Positions 13,164 through 23,338 of a stretch of DNA of 64,000 nucleotides are shown here, piece after piece. The stretch lies in the NCBI GenBank assembly GCA_013398615.1, contig VZSR01003803.1, positions 66,451,859-66,515,858 of the forward strand. Direction: 5' to 3'. Each line of letters opens with the position of its first letter. The first letter of the stretch is position 1. Under the pieces are notes generated by a model. The model made no database searches. It saw only the letters and a list, made by a program, of their open reading frames with translations, and was not told where the DNA came from. A program made the position numbers and the translations under genes. Origin of the DNA: Brachypodius melanocephalos (lineage: Eukaryota; Chordata; Aves; Passeriformes; Pycnonotidae).

Positions 13164-15922
13164 CTTGTGCTGATTGTTTCTTCATTCCTTTCAGAGCCTC
13201 TTTGGAAGCATCAGTGGGTTTTTCCACAGTAATAAAAAGATTAAATTCTCTCTTTTGATTCTCTACTCTACTGTAACATTTTGTGTGTGACAGGCTGTTC
13301 AAAATCTCGTGTTTAGTTATTCAAACACAAGGAGTCTGGGGAATAAGAGGATTGCTATCAGAAAGATTACACTATGTTTACCTTTTTCTTTTTTCTTTTT
13401 TCTTCTTGAATGTGTTACCCATAATTCCATAAGCACATGTTTTGCACTTACCTTCATATGAATACAGGGAATGTTTTAGATTAGATATATACTGATTTTA
13501 TAAAGACATAATTTTTCATACTATGAGAAATTATTGAAAAGTAATAGAAAAGTATGTAAATCACTAAGCAAAAAGCATGGAAACAACAAAAGTTGTTAAC
13601 AACCCAGCAACTTCTGGTCCATGCAGATTTTATTTCCAACAGTTAGACAAAACAGCAAAGTAAAGAGAATAAGGGCATTATCTTAAGCTATTGTTGTTCT
13701 TCTAGTGTTATTTGGAACTAGGTATTCACCTCACAATTAAATAGAGATTCCTGCATTTTATTTCTATTGTAGGTTTGTTGCAGAAATTTTTATGTCTTCT
13801 TCAGTTTATGATTCAATGAAGTACAATTTGAAGTCTTCTGACGTTCTGACTATTTGAACTCACAGAATACCTATCTAAAGAGGTTACTGAATGAAAGCCC
13901 ATAGAGATTCTCTACCCTCTTGAAAGGATAAATTTCCTGTTTCAGCTGATCACTCTTCCAGTATAGTTTCTGCATATTGCTTGCTTAAACATCACAACAG
14001 ATTAATGTTTACAGTATCAGTATTTCCAAAGTTAGTCCTTTTATTTTAATTGATCCTTCTGTAATAAAATTGAAGCCAGGACATTCCCACCCTGTGCATA
14101 CATACTATGAATGGAATTTTTTCTGTTTTCTCAAAATGAAATTATTTGTTCCAGCAGATTTGTGCTCTAGACCAGTTATACACGTCTGTACATTGCAGAT
14201 CTTGTTTCTTCAAAGAGGTAATTCTGAATATTGTAAACAAAATTCTATTATGTTTTTAAGCTTCATTATCAGTATCTCTTTCATGTTGCTAAAAACATTA
14301 TTTTTGGATGCAGTATAATCTATTTTTTCTTTGAGGGCTAAGCTTGAAAACACTGGAAAATACAATGAAAGTGTTTCTAAATTTGTAACAAAAAAAGAAA
14401 GCCTAGACTTCTGTTGAATTGTTTGATTTTAAACCCTTATTTAGCATCTCTGCCAAAACATGTATACTAGAAGTATATTATGATTCCCAAAGGAAAGTTG
14501 ATTTCCCAAGGTTGTCACAAACATTTATATTTATGAAGGGAAAAGGGCAGAGACCATAGTTTTCCACAGACAAGGAATTAAATCCATACATTTAAAACTT
14601 TAGTGTGATGATATTGTCATTGTTTCACGTAAAAGGAGGATTAAGAATATTTGTTTTGGACAATTGCCTCTGAGGATTTTATTTTTGTGAAAGCACAGAC
14701 ATTGTTGGGGTTGAATCAGCATCCTATGCTGGTTGAAGTGTAGAAGTAACATTACATGAGTCATTCAAGATGAATTGCTGCAGTTTTAAAGAGGAACTCT
14801 AGGTTGTTATAGTAAAGAAACTGTACTTGTGTCCATCACATTTTGAAAGTAATTGCTTACTTTATGTAGCTGTTAATGCTAATTGCATTCCAGGAGCTAA
14901 TGTGACAGGTTATTTGCTATCCTCGAAGGTATGAAGTGGAAAGTTCACTATGTCAGCCGATAGCATTTTTCTGATGTATTCTGATGTATTTCTGACTTGT
15001 CTTCATAATTCTGAAGCTGGCTTAGATAACATTTTATTTCTTAGTATTTTGGCCTAACCTTTGGAGGCTGAAGCCTTTTTGAGTGTTATGTGATGTACAG
15101 TGGATAGAATATTTTCACAGAAATCTTTCATTATTCAACTTTTTATTCTATTTGATTGTCTGTAAATTTTGTTTAGTTTTGTTCTGTATTTTATAGAACT
15201 GGCAGCTCTTATGTGCTGTAGGTAAAGATCCAGAATTTGTGGTTCTTTTCCCAGAATTGAAAATAAAGTTCCATGAAGGGAACAGGCATGTTCTATGATT
15301 TTCCTAAATCCAGAAAGGCTTTTATGTAGAAAAATGCTTAGCAATTAAGGCTCAAGATGACTGATCTGTTTGCCACAAACCTTGTACATTCTGTGGAATG
15401 AAATAGCAGTGCCTTTTTCTCCCTCCTCTTCAAGGTTAACTTGCTAAGTGTATATATGCATATATGGTTTAAAGTTACCCACAGTATGTCCTAGCAGGAC
15501 TGACTTGGAGATTGATTTTTCTTAGCACATGGGAATGTTTGTTGCCTGTACTCCAGAGGCTGAGTGCTCTGCACATAACTCAGACAGAGGGCTCTTCTGG
15601 ATGTAGGGCAAATGTGACAGACACAGGACAGAGATATAGGAACATCATATTAGTCATGCCAGTGTGAAAAATATCTGTGACTCTGCAGAGCAATGCTAGG
15701 GAATAATCACTATGTGAAAAAGCTAAGGTAGTCAATGAAATGGAATGGAATCCAAGTGAACTGACTTTTCTAGTTCTCTAAATATGAGAGATATTCAGGT
15801 TCTTAATAAGGAGATTAAAAACCTTGTGGGAAATAAACATCATTCTGAAGTCTGGATGCATTCTTTCTTATCAACCAATGTGATTATTGATAGTGAAGTT
15901 TCAAAGCCTGCTGATGACAGAA
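13164..15922. other. Unique AT-rich sequence
   Basis: No gene or named repeat is visible. Small features are a pyrimidine run of CTTTTTT units at 13,382-13,407, a tandem pair of the 10-mer ctgatgtatt at 14,971-14,990, and a TA-rich patch near 15,450. Open frames are all under 85 codons. Confidence 0.5.
13382..13407. repeat. (CTTTTTT)n-like pyrimidine tract
   Basis: A short run of T blocks separated by single C residues with no purine, a simple repeat. Confidence 0.7.
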
Positions 15923-16547
15923 TGTGATGGTTTGAGTTACACTCGACTCTTCATCCGGGCTACTAATTAATGTAATGGTTTTAAATTCACCAAATTTCAT
16001 TTACTAAATATGAGATAGGATTTTGGAAGAAAAAGGCAAAACAGGTTCAACTTATAGCTAAACAGATAGTTTATTAACACACTAAAAAAGGAAAGAAAAA
16101 GAAAAAAAAAAGAAACAAAACTTGACCTTTTCTTCCCCCACAAACTATTCACTTTTCTACACAACATAGAGAGAAGCCATGACTTTAGTCAGCCACAACC
16201 ATTGAACATAACCTCACACTCTTTTTGGGAGAGTAGTCTCTCTAGANNNNNNNNNNNNNNNNNNNNNNNNNNNNNNNNNNNNNNNNNNNNNNNNNNNNNN
16301 NNNNNNNNNNNNNNNNNNNNNNNNNNNNNNNNNNNNNNNNNNNNNNGGCGGCGGGGCCTGGACCGGGCCCCTCTAACTCACGGAGGTGTTAACTACTCGC
16401 TGGCTGGAAGTCCAAGAGCACTCGAACTCTCAAGTAAGATTTTATAAATATCCTCCAAAAGTCGCTTTTTGCTTTCCAAGTGACCAAACGACATGCTAAT
16501 CAAAAAAGCCAACTTCTGATTAGTCTATTGTGGCTCAAACCACAACA
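15923..16547 (-). mobile_element. Endogenous retrovirus LTR with central assembly gap
   Basis: The plus strand opens with TGTGATGGTTTGAG and closes with CTCAAACCACAACA, an imperfect inverted terminal pair bounded by TG and CA as expected for an LTR. On the minus strand there is a TATA-like box (complement of tttataaata, 16,441-16,450), then a GC-rich stretch cut by the N run. An AATAAA signal follows (complement of 16,070-16,075), close to an A/G-rich stretch at 16,084-16,117. This order (promoter, transcript start, polyadenylation signal) fixes the minus orientation. Next to the 5' edge, 16,548-16,557 reads aggggtggaa on the minus strand, resembling a retroviral polypurine tract. No target duplication is visible. 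Class not certain. Confidence 0.75.
16247..16346. other. Assembly gap (100 N)
   Basis: A 100-N placeholder inside the LTR. The right flank begins ggcggcggggcctggacc, very GC-rich against an AT-rich surrounding, suggesting the gap was caused by a GC-rich sequence. Confidence 0.99.
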
Positions 16548-18536
16548 TTCCACCCCTAGGCCAGGAGCTTGTAATTAATAACGCATTTTTGACCTCATAG
16601 GTTTAAACAACCATAGTAGTGAAGTTCAGCTAGAAAAAATATGTAGTTTACTTGATCTAAAGCAAAGCAAGTGGCCTAAGACTTCAGTGTTTGCTGGAAC
16701 ATGTGCCATTATCCTTCCTGTGGTAACAGGCGGTCAATCCATTAAAGTATGTATCAGTGGCTTCACTTCTGCAACTGTACAAACATTTATTTTGCCTGAA
16801 AAAACAATTGTTTATGGAACTGGTTATTTGCTTTGGTGCACATAAAAAATATTTTATCTTCTCCCCAAAATCTAATAGCAGCACATTTCATTGTCTGGGA
16901 AGGATAATCCTGGGCTCTTAGTAGCCTTCTGTGCTGTCTAGCAGGTGTGATGGGAAATGTCAGTGTCAGGAAAGAACCTCTACTTGTGTTATACACCCTT
17001 TAAAGCATTATATCTTCCAAAAAGTACCTTTCATACACCAAGTCTAAGACAAAAATCAAGGTAAACCAGAACTTAATCTTACAATGCAGACACTTCAAGT
17101 GCTTCTGAAACATGCCTTGGGTTAAGGAATGCGTGGAAAACTCTTCCCATTAACTCCCTGAAATCAAGCAGAATCTGGCAGCCTTTGAAATACCTGTACC
17201 AAAATCGAAGCTGGTGTGTTGGTGCTCTCAATCATAAATGGTGAACTGTAAGAATTCTTGGCAGGAAGATCACACTGTATCTTACCAAATAAAAAGTAGA
17301 AGCTCCAGAAGGCAAGGGTTTGCAGTGTAAAACTAAGGGATTTGCTGTGGTTGGTGTACTACAAAGGGAGATGATGTGCAATGCCTCTTATTGTTTGGAT
17401 GGGAAACTGTTCCAACAAGCATATTATGAGAATTGTTGAAGAAGGGATTGCACATCCAGCTGCTACTGCTTTTTTAGGTATTAATTTGTCATGCATAATT
17501 TCCTATTATTTCATGTCGTGACATATTCTATTAAGTTATTTTAAGACATAGGTTGTGACTGCAGCTGGCACCATATGTCACATTATATCACATCAAGTAG
17601 CAGTATAAGATAAATGCTTGGTTTGAGCTTCTAATTTTTTCAAAAATTGAACAGTTAGGACCATTCAGGTGCATGAAGTGTGCAGGGTAAGAAATGAGCA
17701 AACCACCTTGTGCCTTTTAAAAGGGTGGAGAGCTCAAGAGTCTTTGAGAGTCCTATGCCCCCAGGGCTATATCCCAGTGCTGTCACCATATCCCTGTGGA
17801 ACCCTTGGCTTTGTCTCGGTATGAGTGTAAATCTGCCTCTCTCCCAGGCTCAGGTCTGTTTTCCTTTTCCTAGGAGCCCTCTTGCTTTGGAGAAGGAAAG
17901 ACAGATGTGTTTTGAGGTTTGGAGGCTGCAAACTCAGTATGGTCCCTCCCTTTGCCCCACTGCTGGACATTACAATACTTTTGGATGGGCTCAGTGGTTT
18001 GTGGCACCCGTGTCTGGACACTTGAGCTTGCTCACACACCTGGGGCATGAGAAGATAGGCAGCCTCCCTCACCCAGTTCCCAGTGAATTCCCAGAAATTC
18101 CCAGGGCTGATACTCCTTGATATCAGTGTTATATCTGATTTTGTGCAGAGTGATTTTAGACTGCAGCAAGCCTCTGGGAAGGCTCCAGCTCTGTGTTCAC
18201 TAAAGACACCAATCTGAGAAATGTTGCACCAGGACTGAGGCTGAGGTTTCTTAGCTGTCCATGCTGAAGTCAGAGGTGCTGTCTCCTGCCCTTTCTCCTT
18301 CCGCTGCCCTGAAGTGTCAAACCTGGCTAAAACACTCTGCCAGACTGCTGTCCTGGATGATGGGTTTCTCTTCATGCAAAACACCCGAAGGGGAGACAGC
18401 CCCCGAGGAAGTGATTTCCCCTGTTAATTCTCTGATGGTTTCAACTGAAGTTAAATTCTTCTAGCAAGGCTCCTCAACTCATGGAGACTCATATGTCTCC
18501 ACGCAGATCTCTGAATTCAGGTACCAGGTGTGTTAC
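16548..18536. other. Unclassified sequence between two LTRs
   Basis: The first 10 bases resemble a polypurine tract of the neighbouring minus-strand LTR, so the part from 16,558 to about 17,650 could be leftover proviral interior; I cannot recognise gag, pol or env in any frame. The part 17,700-18,390 is GC-richer and contains a 205-codon open frame on the minus strand (17,767-18,384) overlapped by a 136-codon frame on the plus strand (17,710-18,120). Neither shows a recognisable domain, and both are compatible with chance in GC-richer DNA. Confidence 0.4.
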
Positions 18537-19115
18537 TGTCCTGATTTCAGCTATGGTAGAGTTAATTTCTTCTCAGTATCTGTTACAGTGCTGTATTTTG
18601 GTTTCAGAATGAGGATGGTTTTGATAACACACTGGGTTTTGGGTTTTGCCAAGTTATGTTTGTCTTAAGTCGAGGATCTTTTTTCCTTGGCTCATTCTCT
18701 GCCAGTGAGGAAGTGTGCAAAAGAAACTGGAGGGAGCATAGCTGGGGCAGGTGACCCAAAGTGACCAAAAGGGTATTGCACACCACAGAACATCATGCTC
18801 AGTATATAAAATGGGGCTGTTCCCTGGATGGGGCATCTGTCTGGGTTTGGGAAACTTTGGTTTGTCTGGTCTGGCATGGGTCAGAGGGCAGTGAGCAATG
18901 GCATTGTGCATCACTTGTTTTTCCCTTTTTATGATCATTATTTTTCTTTACCATTATTACTCTGTTTTACTTTATTTTCAATTATTAAACTGTTCTTACC
19001 TCAACTTGCAAGTTTTAATTTGATTCTCATCCCCACCACGTGGGAGTGGAGAGAAGGAAGGACTGAGTGAGTGGCTGTGCGGTGCTTAATTTCCAGCTAG
19101 GTTTGAACCACGACA
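18537..19115 (+). mobile_element. ERVL-like solo LTR
   Basis: The element starts TGTCCTGATTTCAGC and ends TTTGAACCACGACA, so it has TG...CA ends. It contains a TATA box (tatataaa at 18,803-18,810) and the segment 'tattaaactgttctta' before a short U5. These match the layout of a family that I recall as common in passerine genomes. The flanking pentamers are gttac (18,532-18,536) and gtcac (19,116-19,120), one mismatch, consistent with a 5-bp target duplication as in ERVL. No internal viral sequence follows, so it is a solo LTR. Confidence 0.85.
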
Positions 19116-21990
19116 GTCACTGACTTCGTCATCCGTGCTATTTGTGAGGTATTTTGCTCACAGATGACATTGTGGATCTACCAATGGATCCCCAGACACC
19201 AGTAAAAGACCTTTTGTTTCCGAGTTGCTACCAGTCACAACTCTCAGCACTGACATTTTAATTCCCATGTATTTAGGGGCTATGAATACATATAGGCTGG
19301 AAATTAAAAGAAATAAGGGCCTGTAACCACCCTCCTGAAGAAATTATGGGAGCAAGTTAATTACTTTTTAGTAGACAGAACAGAGCATGAAAAGGACTGG
19401 ATAGTGTGGGTGCCTGTGATGTTTGTGGGTTTTGTCACTGTGATCAATGCATTTCCTTCCATTACTGCATTTTCTGTTTGGAGAAGAAAAGAGATGTCCT
19501 TCTGTTCCCATGTTTTTGGACTGTTAGTGCCTTATGAGCATCCAGTGAGATTTTGAGTTGTTGGATGTTAACCTCCTCCCACCTTTAGCTCTTATCTAAA
19601 TGTGCTGATGCTTCATATTTAGATCAATTAATCTGCCCACTTAGGCTCAGATGCCACTTCCACTTACATTGGCTAAGTCACTCTCAAGAGCTAATGGTCA
19701 CTAATGCAGTCCTACAATTCCCCCTTTCCTTCCAGAAAGACAGACAAGTTCCCAAACCATCCTCAGTGAAAGATCAGAGTACCTCAGCATACTGCAGTAT
19801 CAAGAACCACAGGAGATGTCTGAAGGCTTAAAAGATAACATGCATAAGCAGAGTACCAGAGAAAACCCATTAAATGGATTGTGACTTTGTAGTGTGATTA
19901 AAATCAGTTGGACAAGGGTAATCCATCTGTGCTGATGCAAGAAAACTCTTCCTGTGAGTTAATGGTGTGTTAAAGAACATGCAACATTTTTGTCTTCTAG
20001 GAACACGGGAACATTTCGTTCAGACTAAAGGGCTGTCTAGTCCTGTACTCTGCCTTTGACTGCAACCAGCAGGCTGTGCAGGACAAGGATACAGAGGGGC
20101 CCAGGGGTAAATATGCTATTTTTTATCATAGAAACTGTGGACATCTCTGATGAGGAAATATCTCTGGGCAAGCCAATGAGAGCTACAGATGACTTATAGA
20201 AACAAAATGGAGACGTTAACTGAGCTAATGAAAAATGTAGATTTCCATGAGGCTCGGATTTCAAAACAAATTTTCAACCTTTGAATTTTTCACAGGAGAC
20301 CTGTCTGTTTCTATTAAATCTCTCAGAATCAAAAGCTACTTAGTTTTATCCCTCTAGGCTCTGTTCTCCTATTAAGAAAATCACCAGTGTCACCACTCCA
20401 AATGTATACAAAACCAGCCTGTTTTCTTGCAGTCTAAGACTGCAAGTGTCCAGTTAGTGATGAACTGATGCTGTATCTCTGAGACAAGTGTTGAAATACA
20501 GTTTCATGTGTATGCAGTTAAACTTGAAGACAGCAAGGGTTCAGTGATGCCTGTGTGTACCTGAATGCCCAAATGCTAGGGTGTTGTGTGGACTCTGAGT
20601 CTCTGGTAGGAAAAGACCATTTCTGTGAGACGAGGAGGAGGTAGTGAGACTGCAAGAAAATACCAGTCTACTGCAGCAACTGGCATGGAAACAAGGAAGA
20701 CAGTGCTGTAATCTATCAGGCTCAGCTTCTGCTGTCTTAATTATTTTTCACAAGGGGTATCAAGTTTGGAAATCCTACCAGGTGTTTCAAGGCACAACGT
20801 GTGACAAGACTGAAAACCATTCTGCCTTGCTTTACTGTTTGTTTTTGCCCTGACAGCTGTGCCAAACCTGGTTCCAGAGGGTCAACTTGCCTGGAGATGT
20901 CTCTTACCCTTTTCAGGATTCAGAATAGTCACTGAATAGTCTCCACCAACTTCTCTACCAAAGACTGAGGTGCTTTGTTTAAAGTAAGCAAAGTTACATT
21001 CAATGGCATCAAGAACTGCTTTTCATCTGATAATTTTGCCTGGTTGAACATTTGGAATAAAGTTAGCGCCTTCGATTTTCTTCTGAAATGGGTGCTTATC
21101 TACACCACTGCACTCTAGCTCTAGATCAGAGTGAGTTTTTTGGCCTCATTTTGCAGTGTCTGGGACACACATTTAAGGGTAAAATATGCATCAGTCTTCA
21201 CATATCAGAATTCTCTGCAGTAGAGTGGTGATGGGATGCATTCCCAGTGCATGGCACAGCTAATTTAATGTATGTTAATGTTATGGGCAGGCTGTTGGGT
21301 TCTACTGCGCTGCACCAAAGGGTAAAACAGACAGTAAAAGCATAAGTAACTGGTAAGGATGAAAAATATTAGAGCACTTCTAAGAGGTGATATATCTAAC
21401 TCAGCTGGCAAAAGAAAGGATTCTGTAGCTTTGCAGTGCAACTCATGCTGATATGAAGGAAAAAAAAAATGAAGCTCAATAATACTTATTAGCATCTTCA
21501 TGCCCCATACCCCTAAGATCAATATTGCAGCAGTCTGAAATATGAAGAAAGAGAGTTTCTTTTTACACCACTGAATACAAACTTTGTCTTTTATCATCTG
21601 TATGTCAGAACCAAATTAGCTGCCATGTGAAAATGAGGGATTCAGAAGCAACTCCTAGTTTTTTGCTGTTTCTCTAGCTAGATTAAAGGCACTTGAGCCT
21701 GTAAAAAGACAAGGCTTTTATCTAGCTGAGAAAGAATCTTTGCATGTATTTTTTTTTCTCTGGGCATATCAGAATTATTGGTGATTAATGAGGATCATGC
21801 TTTCAGGCAATGTCTTTAATAAAGTTACCTATCAGGGAGATCTTGAAGTATGTGCATGCTGAAAGGAAGAAGTGGAGAATAGTTCATTACAGGCTGTTAC
21901 AGGGTAAGGATCTTCCAGCACAAAAGCAGTTGCAGTGCTCTCATTGTCATTTTCAGAGTTTTTGCAGCCTTATCACAGTGCCTGTCACTG
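19116..21990. other. Unique sequence between LTRs
   Basis: No gene or repeat family is recognised. Open frames of up to 110 codons (21,265-21,597 minus) are AT-rich and motif-free. A run of nine A lies near 21,460. Confidence 0.5.
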
Positions 21991-22395
21991 TGTCCTGGTT
22001 CCAGCAGTGACACTGTTGATTTTTGCAGTAGCCAGGAGGGAGAATGGCTAGAACCTGGATATTGTTCTGCACCACCTCACATCATTGCCAGGGGTAGGGG
22101 AAGGGAGTCTATTCCAGGGAAAAGGGGTTCTTTCCTGCCTAGTAAATATGTTGGTGGGAGCAGTTGGGTAACCCTAATTCTGACCGTTCGCATGTGAATC
22201 ACTTGCCTCTCTCTTGTACATTTTTTTAAATTAATATTGTTGCTGATACTCCTCATTTCCTTATTTTATTGCCGTTTCCAGTAAATTGTTCTTATCTCAG
22301 TCGTTGATCTTTATCTGTTGTGCTTCCAATTCTCCTCTCCAGCCACGAGCAGGGAATGGGGCAGTGGGGAAAGAAAAGCACATGGTTTTAATGAG
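21991..22395 (+). mobile_element. Second ERVL-like LTR, decayed
   Basis: It starts TGTCCTGGTTCCAGC, like the LTR at 18.5 kb, and carries the same late segment 'aaattgttcttatctcag' near 22,280. The central part differs from the 18.5 kb copy ('accacctcacatcattgcca', 'gttcgcatgtgaatcacttg'), so it belongs to a different subfamily. The 3' end fades at about 22,390 ('catggttttaatg') without a clean CA terminus. No target duplication is visible. Confidence 0.7.
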
Positions 22396-22817
22396 AGCAC
22401 TAGAGTGGATAATACCATTTTCTAAACCACAATATATTAGCACAAACAAGAAACAAGCTTAGGGTTCTTCATAAACTGTAACAGATAATGTGATTATTTC
22501 CTGTTGGCATTGACTGAGAAATTGCTTTTCCACTATTCATTAAACAATGAAACACCCAAAAATACATCTTAAAGAATAAAAAGATGAATGCCTTGTTTTA
22601 GAATAAAGGCCTTTTACCTTGTTATGTCTTCTATGCCTTCCATAAATAAATGTTAATTGTTAATACAAATAATATTAGACTGTTAATTAGACTGTTGTCT
22701 AATCTGAAATTGAACAGTTTGATGCACTGTGAGTCATTTTGAGAATAGAGTGTATTTCTGAATAGAAAGCGTGACATTAACCTTACATATTCAAATTCAA
22801 ATTACAGAATTTAAATC

Positions 22818-23338
22818 CTAGAATTCCTTAAACCCACACTTTGGACCCAGAGAGAGTTGTTGAAGCACTTGCATGTCCAGGATGTCACCTAAAGTGGGAG
22901 GCAAGTCAGATGGAGTTTCAAAATTGCAGCCGGGGAAAACGCAGTATGGAAGCAAATGGATGTATTTCTGGGGATCAGAAATGCTCCAGGTGAAATGCAC
23001 ACCAGATGCCTCTAGTTTGAAGAAGTCTAAGGAGCTGAGTTTAATACTCTGAATCTTAGGGTCTCCTACAACCATTGGACTTATGGAGAGTCTTGGGCTG
23101 TATTCAGACCCTGGATAGTCATACACCCATAGAACTCTGCCTTCAGGGGGAATTTCATGCTTGGGCCTAAGGAAAGGCTTAGACTTGTTATGCAATAGAT
23201 CTTCTGAAATTTTAGGTACTTCTTCCCTCTCTGAGTAAGGGGATTCCCACATCAGAGAGCAATTCCAGCCCTGGGGTGGCCCAGTGAGCCCTGCCTGCCA
23301 AGTTCTTCACTGATCACCAGAGAGAAATCCATCTCCAT
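22818..23338 (-). other. Unassigned protein-like open frame, possible exon or gene relic
   Basis: A 144-codon minus-strand frame (ATG at 23,252, stop at 22,818) lies in AT-rich DNA. Its composition looks more like a folded protein than translated noise: few low-complexity runs, varied hydrophobic and charged residues, four Cys in the last third or so, and stretches such as LWVYDYPGSEYSPRLSISP. Just upstream, in another frame, 28 codons (23,338-23,252, starting MEMDFSL) end in a TGA that overlaps the ATG as TGATG. I do not recognise the family. I see no CR1 or LTR motif, no poly-A tail and no obvious splice sites. It could be an exon, a decayed gene copy or a chance frame. No function is proposed. 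Confidence 0.25.
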
